Shown here: positions 8,292 to 16,494 of the stretch, in pieces
Layout of the letters: each line of letters starts with the position of its first letter
Position numbering within the stretch: position 1 is the stretch's first letter
Source: an uncultured Lacticaseibacillus sp.
GTDB lineage: Bacteria > Bacillota > Bacilli > Lactobacillales > Lactobacillaceae
DNA length: 31,900 bases
Direction: 5' to 3'
Assembly (NCBI GenBank): GCA_934293835.1
Contig: CAKQZO010000004.1
Coordinates: forward strand, 1-31,900
The notes under the pieces: generated by a model
The model's database searches: none
What the model was told of the DNA's origin: nothing
What the model saw: the letters and a program-made list of their open reading frames with translations, nothing else
Made by a program: the position numbers and the translations under genes

Positions 8292-9605
8292 TTAGGCGGC
8301 ATCGTTCTCGTGCAGATCGATCTTGCCGACGACCAAAATGTACGACAAGGCGCCTAACAATGCGATCACGGCGATAAATACCAGCGCCGAGGAGAAGTTC
8401 CCCTTGGCAACCAAGAACCCGATGACGATCGGAATGACGATCGAAGACAACGCCCCGCATAGATTGAAGATCCCACCGGCCAGGCCGATCAGATTCTTGG
8501 GCGCCAAGGCGGTGACGAAGACCCAGGTGATCGTGGCCAGACCGTTGCCGAAGAAGGCAATCGACATGAACATGATAATCAAGGCCGGATTCGTCGTGTA
8601 ATTGGCGCCCATGATCAAGAGCGTCAGCAACAAGCCGGTGATCACAGGGGCCTTGCGGGCAAAACTTTCTGATTTGCCCATGCGGATCAGCCGATCGGAG
8701 ACGCTTCCGGCAAGAATCACCCCGACAAAAGCGGCAAGATACGGAATAGAGGATAAGAAGCCAGATTGTAGGAAGTCAATCCCCTTGGCCTTGGTGAGAT
8801 AAGTTGGGAACCAGGTCAAGAAGAACCAGAACGTCCCAGAAATCGCGAACTGGCCAAGATAGATCCCGATTAGGCGCCGCGTGAAAAGCTTTTTGAGATT
8901 TGCAGCCGTAATTTTGGCCTTGGGCTTGTTCTCGTTTTCGCGCTTAATATCTTCTTCGGTCACACCACCGCCGGCTTGAATGTAGCGCAATTCATCAGCG
9001 CCGACCCAAGGGCTCTTGTCCGGATCGTGATAAACGATAAACCAGATGATCGACCAGACGATCCCGATAATCCCGGTGACAACGAAGAGCCCCCGCCAGC
9101 CGATACTCTTGTGAATGGCGAACAGCAACGGGGTGGAAAATGCCAGCCCCAAGAACTGCGCCGAAGAATAAATCCCGATGGCGGTCCCCCGCTCATTTTC
9201 CGGGAACCAGTACGACACCGCCCGGTTGTTGGCGGGCATGACTGGGGCTTCAAAGAAGCCGATGCCTAGGCGCAAGCCAAGAATGTGGCCGAAGGTGCCA
9301 GCGAGAGCCTGGAAGCAGGTGATCAGTGACCAGAAGAATAAGCTGATCGTGTACGTGATCCGCGAACCCAGCTTATCGAGTAACAGGCCTCCCGGCACCT
9401 GCATGGCGGCATAGATCCAGCCAAACGCAGAGAACAACAACCCCTGCTGGACGGTGCTCAATCCGAGTTCTTTGGACATTTCTGGCATTGCAATCGACAG
9501 ATTCGTCCGATCCATGTAGTTAATGATGATATTAACAAAAATCAACGCCAGCACGACATAGCGAATATGTGTGGATAATTTCGGTTTTGGTGAGATATTT
9601 TCCAT
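8292..9605 (-). CDS. MFS transporter, anion:cation symporter (hexuronate/sugar-acid) type
   Basis: A 437-residue transporter with about 12 membrane segments in two halves joined by a cytoplasmic loop near residues 190-230. The N-terminal YMDRTNLSIAMPEMSKELGLS is typical of the anion:cation symporter family, which includes carriers for hexuronates, galactonate and glucarate. ATG 9605 is favoured by AAAGGAGG eight bases upstream. It follows the FAD-dependent oxidoreductase gene by 22 bp on the same strand, so the two are one operon. A sugar acid is the likely cargo; this would fit the uronate theme of the heparinase-family gene, which is inference. Confidence 0.85.
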   Translation of the reverse strand: MENISPKPKLSTHIRYVVLALIFVNIIINYMDRTNLSIAMPEMSKELGLSTVQQGLLFSAFGWIYAAMQVPGGLLLDKLGSRITYTISLFFWSLITCFQALAGTFGHILGLRLGIGFFEAPVMPANNRAVSYWFPENERGTAIGIYSSAQFLGLAFSTPLLFAIHKSIGWRGLFVVTGIIGIVWSIIWFIVYHDPDKSPWVGADELRYIQAGGGVTEEDIKRENENKPKAKITAANLKKLFTRRLIGIYLGQFAISGTFWFFLTWFPTYLTKAKGIDFLQSGFLSSIPYLAAFVGVILAGSVSDRLIRMGKSESFARKAPVITGLLLTLLIMGANYTTNPALIIMFMSIAFFGNGLATITWVFVTALAPKNLIGLAGGIFNLCGALSSIVIPIVIGFLVAKGNFSSALVFIAVIALLGALSYILVVGKIDLHENDAA

Positions 9606-9627
9606 GTTGACTTCCTCCTTTTTCAAT

Positions 9628-11859
9628 TTAGTACACGCGGACTTCAAACACAGACAGTTGGTGACTGCCGTTGGTGGCATCAAAGCGAATCTTCAAGGCT
9701 GTCGTTGTCACCTCCGGGATCTCTAAGACAATGTGGCGCTGGCGGTTGGCAGTGACGCGCGCCAGCGACTGCCACTCACCATCTGCACGTTTGGCCAAGA
9801 CCTCGAAGTCGCGCGCCAACTCCGGCATCACGACACACGGGGTGCGATGGTGATGCAGATTGATCAGATCTTCGTTGAGATCGTCATTCAATGTCAGCCG
9901 CACTTGATGGCACGTCTGCGGGGTCGCCCAATCGTAGCGCAGGGTTTCGCTGGCGCCGTTGAAATCACAAGCCCACATATTCGGGCCGGCGTATGGCCGG
10001 ACATACCCATTTTGTAATTTTTCCGGATCGAAGGCGGCAGTGTCTGCCACCTTGAAGACGAAATTCTTGCGGGCGATCATCTGATTGGTCCATTCGAGAA
10101 TACTGCTCTGCCGGACAAAGTGGTGAAGCTTCGGCTGCAATAGTTCCTGCACCGGCTCGTTGACGAACGATAGAACGCCTTGAAAGGCTGCATCGCTACG
10201 ATAAACGGCGACGCCTTGGGTCTGCCGCACGACCACAAAAACATTCTGCGGCTGTTCTGGGGTCCAGGCAAACGGCACTGGCACCCATTGTGTCGTCGGT
10301 GTGACCGGCACCTTGAAACTCGCCAGCAAATCCGCGGGAATATAGTTTTGCGGCTTGCCGGTTTGATAAACGTCGACTTGGATTTCCGCTGTCGTCTCCG
10401 CGGCGACGCGCAGCTGAAACCCATCGATACGCGGATCAACAGGGAACAGGAACGCCACATCCGCGGCAAGCGGATAAGCCTGCGCGTCTGGCGTGTTCGT
10501 ATCGATTGCCGTCAATGTATGCGAAGCCGTCACCTTCGCTTGGCGCGCGAGGTCGTTAGCATCTTCGTTGCGCAACCCGAGTACCGAGCCATCTTGTTTC
10601 AACAATAGCTGTTGATAATCGTCCAGCGCCTTCTCATACAGCTTCGCCGGAGTCAACTGATGTTCAGCGCAATACGCCGCAGCGGTGCCGGCCGCCTCGC
10701 CGATGGTCGCGCAAGTCGCCATCACCCGCGTCGTGCCGAGAGCAACGTGGCTGACGCTGATATCCCGCCCGGCAAGGAACAAGTTAGCAATGTTGCGCGA
10801 GTACAGACAGCGGTACGGAATGTGATAAACCCCGTCAGGAACGGCATCTTCTGTCCCCGCGGCCTCGGTATACATCCCACTGGCCGGATGAATGTCGATC
10901 GACCAGCCACCGAACGCCACGCGGTCTGCGAACTCAGTCTGTTGTTCGACATCGGCTTCGGTCAAAACATACGGCCCCATGAAGCGCCGCGATTCCCGCT
11001 TGCCGACCGTGGAGCCAACCCACTCCAGCGTTAAGTTGTCGGCATCATACTTGCCGGAATTTTTGATGTAATCCCAGATGCCGTAAACGACCGCCCACAA
11101 TTCGTCACGGATGGCTTCATTATCATGGATCGTGTCTAGCTTCCCGCCATACTCGATCCACCAATAGTCGCACCCGTTGCCGTCGGCCTGAATAATCCGG
11201 CTTTTGACGATCGGCGTCTTGGTGATATCCTTGGCGAACGCCGGCTTCACATATTTGACCGGATGCCCGACGTCTTTGGTATAAAATAAGATCGAGCTAC
11301 CTAGTAAGTCTTCGTCTGCGACTGCTGGCGCAAGTTGTTCATGATATGTCGCGCGCGCTTCGCGACCAAAATGAAAATCAGCCCCCGCCTGGAATGCGAC
11401 TAAGCCATCTCCTGTGGCATCGATGAACGTGGGACTGGTGAAGGTGTGGCGGGTCTCTGTTGTCGTCATTAGCCCAGCGACCGCCGCAATTGCGGTCGCA
11501 TCTTTCATCTGCACCGTTTCGATCTGAGTGTTCAAAAACAGGGTAATATTCGCTTCTGCGCGAACCTTCTCAATCAGCAACGCATCCCAGAAATACGGGT
11601 TCCCATCCGGATTGCGGTACTGATTCTCAACAAAAAGCTCGCCCATGATTCCCGATTCACGCGCATAGCGATTGATGCCGTGCTTCGTGGCGCCGGCGAC
11701 CCAGACCCGGATCTCACTGCTGGAATTTCCGCCGAGCAAGCCCCGATTTTGAATCAAGTTCACCCGGCTCCCAACGCGCGCAGCAGCAATCGCAGCGCAG
11801 GTCCCAGCCAGGCCACCGCCGATGACGGTAACATCCGCATCATGTAATTGAGTTTGCAT
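9628..11859 (-). CDS. FAD-dependent oxidoreductase with C-terminal sugar-binding-like domain
   Basis: A 743-residue protein. Residues 8-35 (DVTVIGGGLAGTCAAIAAAR) form the dinucleotide-binding fold, followed by the family's conserved GLLGGNSSSEIRVWVAGA and, around 350-400, the FAD-contact segments (YSRNIANLFLAGRDISVSH and the GTTRVMATCATIGEAAG stretch). This is the FAD_oxidored group found with carbohydrate genes. The last 130 or so residues end in LKIRFDATNGSHQLSVFEV, which resembles the end of an F5/8-type (discoidin-like) carbohydrate-binding sandwich. There is no signal peptide, so it is cytoplasmic. It is co-transcribed with the sugar-acid-type MFS gene and divergent from an AraC regulator. 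The substrate is unknown; oxidation of a glycoside or sugar-derived compound is a reasonable guess. Confidence 0.82.
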   Translation of the reverse strand: MQTQLHDADVTVIGGGLAGTCAAIAAARVGSRVNLIQNRGLLGGNSSSEIRVWVAGATKHGINRYARESGIMGELFVENQYRNPDGNPYFWDALLIEKVRAEANITLFLNTQIETVQMKDATAIAAVAGLMTTTETRHTFTSPTFIDATGDGLVAFQAGADFHFGREARATYHEQLAPAVADEDLLGSSILFYTKDVGHPVKYVKPAFAKDITKTPIVKSRIIQADGNGCDYWWIEYGGKLDTIHDNEAIRDELWAVVYGIWDYIKNSGKYDADNLTLEWVGSTVGKRESRRFMGPYVLTEADVEQQTEFADRVAFGGWSIDIHPASGMYTEAAGTEDAVPDGVYHIPYRCLYSRNIANLFLAGRDISVSHVALGTTRVMATCATIGEAAGTAAAYCAEHQLTPAKLYEKALDDYQQLLLKQDGSVLGLRNEDANDLARQAKVTASHTLTAIDTNTPDAQAYPLAADVAFLFPVDPRIDGFQLRVAAETTAEIQVDVYQTGKPQNYIPADLLASFKVPVTPTTQWVPVPFAWTPEQPQNVFVVVRQTQGVAVYRSDAAFQGVLSFVNEPVQELLQPKLHHFVRQSSILEWTNQMIARKNFVFKVADTAAFDPEKLQNGYVRPYAGPNMWACDFNGASETLRYDWATPQTCHQVRLTLNDDLNEDLINLHHHRTPCVVMPELARDFEVLAKRADGEWQSLARVTANRQRHIVLEIPEVTTTALKIRFDATNGSHQLSVFEVRVY

Positions 11860-11921
11860 CTGCCTAGCAACTCCTTTTATACTGTATTTGTGATTTGCTA
11901 CACGTAAAGCATACGGGGTTT

Positions 11922-11935
11922 AGAAAGCGCTTTTA
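11922..11935. promoter_or_regulatory. cre-like operator between the FAD-oxidoreductase and AraC genes
   Basis: AGAAAGCGCTTTTA matches the catabolite-responsive element consensus at all but two positions and contains the palindrome AAAGCGCTTT. It lies in the 125-bp divergent region, 63 bases from the oxidoreductase start and 50 from the AraC start. It resembles the site at 1409-1424, so CcpA or a common LacI-type protein may link the two loci. Confidence 0.6.
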
Positions 11936-11984
11936 ATATCATTACTTGACGACAACATGGATTATTTTGATATCGGAGCCGATT

Positions 11985-12749
11985 ATGTTAAAAACAACGA
12001 TTAACGCCTACACGTACTGGAACTCAAAACCGAAATTCTTGCTTGCCCAAGATACTGAGCATCTGTGGGTGATGTATGTGATCGAGTCAGGCAAGTGCCA
12101 TTATCGCATTGCGGGCCAAGAAGGGGTCGCCAAGCGCGGTGACATCTTGGTCTGCCCGCCGCAAGTCACCTTCTCGCGCCGCGTCGTTGTGCCGTTAACC
12201 TTCCACTTCTTCCGGTTCGCACTCGACAACGATATGATCCCCGATACGAATTTGATCGGCTGTCGCGCCGACACCACTGCACGCATATTCGACGACTGTA
12301 ACCTGATCCACCGCTATGAATTCGACTACTCGAGCAGTACTGATGCCGTCAAGAACCATTTGCTGACCGACATCTTCTTTAGTTTCTTGTACCGCGAGGA
12401 CATTCACTGTCATGATTTGACCCGGACTAATCCGGATATTGCTGGCGTCGTTCACTACATCGAAGAGAATTATGCAGCGACTTTGCGTCTAACTGAACTA
12501 GCCGAACGCGCCAACCTATCACCCGAATATCTCTCACGCAAGTTTCACCGCGTGATCGGCAAGTCACTCAGCCACTTTATCGAAAATGTGCGTCTCCAAC
12601 ACGCCCAAGAACTTCTGATCAACACGCGATTGACGCTCGACGAAATTGCCGGCCAGGTAGGTTATAGCGACGGCCTGTACTTTTCGCGCAAGTTCCACGA
12701 GTCGACTCAGCAGTGGCCGCGCGCGTTTCGGGCGCAGCATATGTTATGA
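11985..12749 (+). CDS. AraC-family transcriptional regulator
   Basis: A 254-residue regulator. Residues 1-130 look like the cupin-type effector-binding domain (YVIESGKCHYRIAGQEGVAKRGDILVCPP). The last 100 residues hold the two helix-turn-helix motifs of AraC proteins (LRLTELAERANLSPEYLSRKF and LTLDEIAGQVGYSDGLYFSRKF). ATG 11985 was preferred over an upstream TTG because CGGAG stands just before it and the longer N-terminus has no family match. It is divergent from the oxidoreductase/MFS operon, the usual arrangement for a local activator responding to the pathway's sugar. Confidence 0.88.
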   Translation: MLKTTINAYTYWNSKPKFLLAQDTEHLWVMYVIESGKCHYRIAGQEGVAKRGDILVCPPQVTFSRRVVVPLTFHFFRFALDNDMIPDTNLIGCRADTTARIFDDCNLIHRYEFDYSSSTDAVKNHLLTDIFFSFLYREDIHCHDLTRTNPDIAGVVHYIEENYAATLRLTELAERANLSPEYLSRKFHRVIGKSLSHFIENVRLQHAQELLINTRLTLDEIAGQVGYSDGLYFSRKFHESTQQWPRAFRAQHML

Positions 12750-12759
12750 CGACATCCAC

Positions 12760-12809
12760 AAAAAAATCAGCGCAGCACCCACTCAAGATGAGCAGATGCC
12801 GCGCTGATC
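12760..12809 (-). terminator. Strong terminator of the 520-nt minus-strand RNA
   Basis: On the minus strand ATCAGCGC and GCGCTGAT form a perfect stem, extended inward by partial pairing (GGCATCTGCTC with GAGTGGGTGCT), and seven T follow at once. On the plus strand the same hairpin has only CGTATTT after it, so it serves chiefly the minus-strand transcript; it may also stop the AraC transcript weakly. Confidence 0.85.
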
Positions 12810-13284
12810 GTATTTGGACACACCAAATCCACGTCCCGACTGCGGGAACGTGGACTCGTGGCAGTGATGCCATATTTCATTAGGAGTCTTGGCGAGTGGC
12901 GGCACTTAACCGCCACTCCGCTAACCAGAAACCCTGCTTGGGCGTCCTTGCCAAGATCGGCAGAGAGTCCCCGTGCAGGGGTACGTGAATGTGCCGCGGT
13001 GCCGGCCGGTATTAACCTTAGACACCTTAACTCCTACATTTGCGTTGCACCGCGTTTCGGAGAGCTGAGTTGCAAGACACTTAGACACGGTCCACTTGTC
13101 ACCAAGTGCTGGTTCATCCAGGTTGCCCGCTGACGGTAGATGGCGTTACCCGTCTTCAGGAATCGGTTCACTCTGGGGTTGAGATCCAGCAAGTCGCAAG
13201 CGAATTACTGTGGACTGATCTCACTAGTATGCTGAGGAACGAAGGGTCCAACAAGCCGGCCGCCAGTGCCCTTCTCAGCGCCTA
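12760..13284 (-). ncRNA. Candidate large structured non-coding RNA (about 520 nt)
   Basis: A self-contained unit: a good promoter at 13290-13318, a strong terminator at 12760-12809 and no minus-strand frame with a ribosome binding site between them. The interior is rich in stems, among them a perfect 9-bp one (GAGTGGCGG/CCGCCACTC, 12894-12902 with 12910-12918), CCACGT...ACGTGG (12829-12834 with 12848-12853), and GGCA/TGCC (12860-12871). The first bases (GCGCTGA) can pair with the left arm of the terminator (TCAGCGC), which would bring both ends together. It lacks the conserved parts I know for tmRNA, RNase P RNA and T-boxes. Size and free-standing layout recall the large ornate RNAs of Lactobacillales (ROOL, GOLLD), but I cannot confirm membership. 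Confidence 0.6.
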
Positions 13285-13289
13285 GGGGT

Positions 13290-13318
13290 ATTATTGCACG
13301 AAATGTAATCGGTTGCAA
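13290..13318 (-). promoter_or_regulatory. Promoter of the 520-nt minus-strand RNA
   Basis: Read on the minus strand: -35 TTGCAA, 17 bases, -10 AATAAT with an extended TGC immediately before it. Transcription should begin near 13284. Nothing translatable follows with a ribosome binding site. Confidence 0.7.
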
Positions 13319-13397
13319 GCGATTTGTTTTGCTTAAGAGCAGATTATTTGCGTATTTTTGTAAAAGCTTACATACTGATAATAATGGAGGTGAGCTC

Positions 13398-14231
13398 ATG
13401 TCAAAAATCATGTATCTCGGCCGCATTCGCGATGCCATCGCCACAGATTTTATCATGCCCGATGGCCACATTCGCTACTTGCGCACGTTCCAAGTCGACC
13501 TTCACACGTACACGCTACTCACCAAGCCTTCGCAGTATCTGCCTTGGCCTCCGATCACCGCGCTTGTGGTCATCGATGCCGACTTCGTTCGCCACTCACA
13601 CAACTTTCCCGGCTACGCCTTACAGACCTATTTTCAAGGGGTCATCACCCGCGCCCATCCCCTGCCCCACCGTGGGGCTCGGCGCCGTTTCGAACAGCTA
13701 GAGCGGCAGACACGCACCAAAATCGTCACCCACCTACACGAAGGGTTAGTTCGTGCCTATCCCCAGCTTTGGACGCAACATCAGGAGGCCCTCGTGCGCC
13801 TCTTCACCCGCTACCAGCGACTGCGCCTCAACCAAGAGCAACTGATTGCCCGTTTGACGACCCAACTCGCGGCACTCACTCCTGCTCAGCAACGCTTCTT
13901 AGCCCGCCTTATCGCCGATACCTGGCAGATTGCGCGTCGCCACCAGCGGCGACTCGATCAACTGCTTCCGACTGTATTTCTCTTCAGCCATACCACCCAC
14001 ATCACGCATGCCATGTACGGCCTTGAAGCTTTTCGCGCGACCCGCGCGCAGCACATCGACGAATCACCGCTCGACCCTACTCGTGCCACCAACTTGCCTT
14101 ATCAAAAAGAAATTTTTGCCCGGATTCTGCGAACCAAAGAAATTCTTGAACCGCTACACCTGCTACCAGAAAAGGCCCATCCCTACACCCAGACGGGTTT
14201 AACGTCAGAAAGGAACCCCCATGGCAACTGA
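13398..14231 (+). CDS. Hypothetical protein, Arg/His-rich (277 residues)
   Basis: I do not recognise the family. The start at 13398 has GGAGGTGAG just upstream. The N-terminus (about 1-75) looks like a beta-rich domain (MYLGRIRDAIATDFIMPDGHIRYLRTFQVDL). The middle (about 95-210) is helical and very rich in Arg, Gln and Leu, with repeated LxxxTxxLAAL-like stretches that could form a coiled coil. No membrane segment or signal peptide. The end overlaps the next gene by 11 bp, so the pair is translationally coupled. It is divergent from the large RNA with about 110 bp between their starts. TGTAAAAGCTTACA, a cre-like palindrome, lies just upstream. Confidence 0.65.
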   Translation: MSKIMYLGRIRDAIATDFIMPDGHIRYLRTFQVDLHTYTLLTKPSQYLPWPPITALVVIDADFVRHSHNFPGYALQTYFQGVITRAHPLPHRGARRRFEQLERQTRTKIVTHLHEGLVRAYPQLWTQHQEALVRLFTRYQRLRLNQEQLIARLTTQLAALTPAQQRFLARLIADTWQIARRHQRRLDQLLPTVFLFSHTTHITHAMYGLEAFRATRAQHIDESPLDPTRATNLPYQKEIFARILRTKEILEPLHLLPEKAHPYTQTGLTSERNPHGN

Positions 14232-14961
14232 CATTCAGCTCACCGGCACTTGGATCGACGTTGACACTTATGTTCGCGTCAGCGGGACCCGCGATCATAA
14301 AAAGCCGATCGATGCCGCTAAGTTCCGGATCGATGACTTCAGCAAGATTGACAATACTGATTTTTATGATGGTGGTGCCCTTGTCGCACTCGTCCCTTTT
14401 GACATGATGATTGACCAAAACGCCAACCTTGGCGACCGCTTCACCGTCTATGGCCAAGTGACGGCCAATTACGTGACCACTGCTGCCCAAGCAAAGGTCA
14501 ATCAGGCCCGGGTGCAGGCGGCTATCCGCAAAGTCACCACCACCGCCGCTAGCTGGGGGAAAAAGAATGTGAATAAGACTTCACTTCGAGCTTTTCTCGA
14601 TCTGACCAAAGCGTTCACGGCCGGCACACTGTCTGCCAGCGACTGGCTTGCCGACCAGCAGAAATTGCTGTTCGGCGAGCGCGACCCAACCCCGAAATTC
14701 AAGACCTATCAGCAGCGTCTACAACCTCTGATCAGCGCTTATCTGGACGTGTTGGCCACCAACACAGAAGCCGCGCTGATCTTCACCAGCATCGACAGTC
14801 TCAGCAGTCAGGTTGCCGATGGCACCCCGCCTCCTAATCCTAGCGACGTCCATCTCGTTGTTGTCACGATCAGCAGTAAGAAGCCAATGCGCGACAACTA
14901 CAAGGATGAGTGGCTGAAGTATCGGAAGGCTGCGGTTGAATATCAAAAGGGGCACAAATAA
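14221..14961 (+). CDS. Hypothetical protein (246 residues), partner of the preceding gene
   Basis: Family not recognised. AGAAAGGA precedes the ATG, which lies inside the end of the upstream gene. The N-terminal 90 residues (IQLTGTWIDVDTYVRVSG ... VTANYVTT) look like a beta-barrel or OB-like domain; about 90-180 are helical; the end (HLVVVTISSKKPMRDNYKDEW) returns to beta structure. No membrane segment. A strong terminator follows. Being coupled to the Arg-rich protein, the two probably act together; no function can be read. Confidence 0.65.
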   Translation: MATDIQLTGTWIDVDTYVRVSGTRDHKKPIDAAKFRIDDFSKIDNTDFYDGGALVALVPFDMMIDQNANLGDRFTVYGQVTANYVTTAAQAKVNQARVQAAIRKVTTTAASWGKKNVNKTSLRAFLDLTKAFTAGTLSASDWLADQQKLLFGERDPTPKFKTYQQRLQPLISAYLDVLATNTEAALIFTSIDSLSSQVADGTPPPNPSDVHLVVVTISSKKPMRDNYKDEWLKYRKAAVEYQKGHK

Positions 14962-14967
14962 CAGCTT

Positions 14968-15014
14968 AAAAGTCCTAATTGACACGTATACTTCGAGTCA
15001 ATTAGGACTTTTTT
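14968..15014 (+). terminator. Strong terminator of the hypothetical two-gene operon
   Basis: AAAGTCCTAATTGAC pairs perfectly with GTCAATTAGGACTTT and is followed by a T run. It begins seven bases after the stop codon of the 246-residue protein. The A-rich left flank could make it work on the minus strand too. Confidence 0.9.
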
Positions 15015-15060
15015 GGGGGATGGTAGAATAAAAGTATAGTAACTTCTTCCAAATTCTGAA

Positions 15061-15256
15061 CAAAAAACGCCTCGCAGTAAAAATTAATTTACTACAAGGC
15101 GTCTACACGCGATATCGGGCGCACCCAGGTGCTGCTTGGTTTCCCTCGCGTCATCTGTTCAATCATTAGACCATCTTCACTCGCGCGTTTCTAGCCGTTT
15201 CCCACCACCACGGCCTCTCTGAAAGTTCAGCGACGAGTTACTCATCTAACCGCAAA
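15061..15256 (-). promoter_or_regulatory. Degenerate methionine T-box leader without antiterminator
   Basis: On the minus strand this copies the stem I of the intact leaders at 19.7 and 23.8 kb: GATGAGTAAC, then AGAGAGGCCGTGG, then GAAGATGG with an ATG specifier (15172-15174), and the GCGCCCGATATCGCGT block. After that block the T-box sequence itself (TGGTACCGCG) is missing and the RNA runs straight into a long terminator hairpin (ACGCCTTGTAGTAAA with TTTACTGCGAGGCGT, then six T, 15062-15101). No promoter and no downstream gene on this strand are present. It sits 16 bases after the last coding remnant of the first ABC operon and can only work as its terminator. Confidence 0.8.
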
Positions 15257-15271
15257 TTCAAACCATTCGTT

Positions 15272-15544
15272 TCACCCAAGCTTATTGCCATTGGGCTTGT
15301 AATACCGAATCTCACATACTGAGTTGCCTTTGGCGATCGTGTCGCCTAACTCAAACTCAATGTCATCGAACACCTCGGCAAAGGCACGGTCACCCGCCAT
15401 GCAGACATCGCACAGCCGCGCCATCTCCTCGGTCGTCTTGGCCATTCGTAGCCAGCACGCTGTGTACGGACAGTAATGAAAATGGACGCGAAAATCCATG
15501 TCGGTCGCGGCGACCGTTTTCGGCTGAAAAGCGATTGAGGGTGC
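15272..15544 (-). pseudogene. Remnant of an L-2-amino-thiazoline-4-carboxylate hydrolase-like gene (C-terminal part)
   Basis: The frame gives FHYCPYTACW, LCDVCMAGDRAF and IEFELGDTIAKGNSVCEIRYY, matching the Cys-rich C-terminal part of the ATC-hydrolase-like family. An ATG at 15499 would give 75 residues but has no ribosome binding site, and protein-like sequence (SIAFQPKTVAATD) continues upstream to an in-frame TAG. The family is normally well over 130 residues, so this is a 5'-truncated fragment. It follows the ABC substrate-binding gene. The enzyme class opens a thiazoline ring on the way to cysteine, in line with the sulfur-amino-acid theme. Confidence 0.65.
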
Positions 15545-15588
15545 CTACTTTGCTTCGTTATACAATGGACACCACTTTAGTGTATGGC

Positions 15589-16467
15589 CTAGTTCTTCGC
15601 GTCATCCCATGTCTTCTGCGCATTAGGTAGCTTGTAAACATTTTCGCCTAACCACTTCTTGGACAATTTCTCCAGCGTTCCGTCCTTCTTCAACTTGGCC
15701 AACTCTTTGTTAACAGCCTTGTTGAGTTTCTCGTTTTGTATAGATTTATGATAGTAGAAATGGCAGTTCTTCAAACCTAAGGACGGAGAGGTGGTTAAAC
15801 CTTTGGCCCCACCGGCAATCTTGACGGCATAGTAAGCACAGTATGGATAGAAGACGGCATCATACTGTTTGTCTTGAATCTGCTTGAGGGCATCCCCGGC
15901 AGTCTGGTCACCAATTGCCTTGAGGTCAATTTGTTCCTTTGGGTTAGCCTTGTTATAGTCCTCAACAATATTATAGCGGGCGTCATCACTGGAGATTGGC
16001 GCCAACTTCAGCTTCTTTTCGACAATGTCTTGGAAACCAGTGATCTTTGGCTCGTTGGTACGGTATACCAAACGCAGATCAGCTAATGCGTCTGGATCTG
16101 ACTGAATATAAGTCTTTAGACGATCTTTGTTGGTCCAGTAACCCGATGCGGATACATCATATTTGCCTGATTGTAGGCCGATAAAGGCCGAATTCTGTGA
16201 CACTGCGGAGTACTTGAACTTATACTGCGGTAATGCCTTATCAATCTTATCAAACAACTCACCTTCATAGCCGCCGAGCTTATCACCTTTAGCGTATGTA
16301 TACGGACGTCCAGCCGCAACTCCGGCAACATGAATCGTGGTAACTTTGTTCTGATTAGCATTTGCGGCCTTCTTGGTACCCAAGAAGTGGGCGCCAGCGA
16401 CAATTGCCACGATTACAACAACGATACCACCATAGAGCCAACCACGATTACTTTTCTTTTTAGCCAT
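15589..16467 (-). CDS. Amino-acid ABC transporter substrate-binding protein, membrane-anchored
   Basis: A 292-residue family 3 solute-binding protein (GVAAGRPYTYAKGDKLGGYEGELFDKI ... YDVSASGYWTNKDR). It captures an amino acid for the permeases encoded just upstream. Unusually, it has no lipobox: the N-terminus has a basic stretch and one long hydrophobic segment (about residues 11-29, WLYGGIVVVIVAIVAGAHF), so it is held by an uncleaved anchor or released. Last intact gene of a five-gene operon behind a methionine T-box, which points to methionine or a related compound as ligand (inference). Confidence 0.87.
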   Translation of the reverse strand: MAKKKSNRGWLYGGIVVVIVAIVAGAHFLGTKKAANANQNKVTTIHVAGVAAGRPYTYAKGDKLGGYEGELFDKIDKALPQYKFKYSAVSQNSAFIGLQSGKYDVSASGYWTNKDRLKTYIQSDPDALADLRLVYRTNEPKITGFQDIVEKKLKLAPISSDDARYNIVEDYNKANPKEQIDLKAIGDQTAGDALKQIQDKQYDAVFYPYCAYYAVKIAGGAKGLTTSPSLGLKNCHFYYHKSIQNEKLNKAVNKELAKLKKDGTLEKLSKKWLGENVYKLPNAQKTWDDAKN

Positions 16468-16494
16468 AATATTTTCCCCCAGAATGAATGATTA

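Noticed and set aside
12858..13133. 91-codon plus-strand open frame inside the structured RNA
   Set aside because: No ribosome binding site, composition not protein-like, and the stretch is explained by stems of a minus-strand RNA with its own promoter and terminator.
12860..13284. T-box or group II intron in the 12.8-13.3 kb stretch
   Set aside because: GGCACCGCGG resembles part of a T-box motif, but stem I, specifier loop and a downstream gene are missing; no intron domain V or reverse transcriptase was found.
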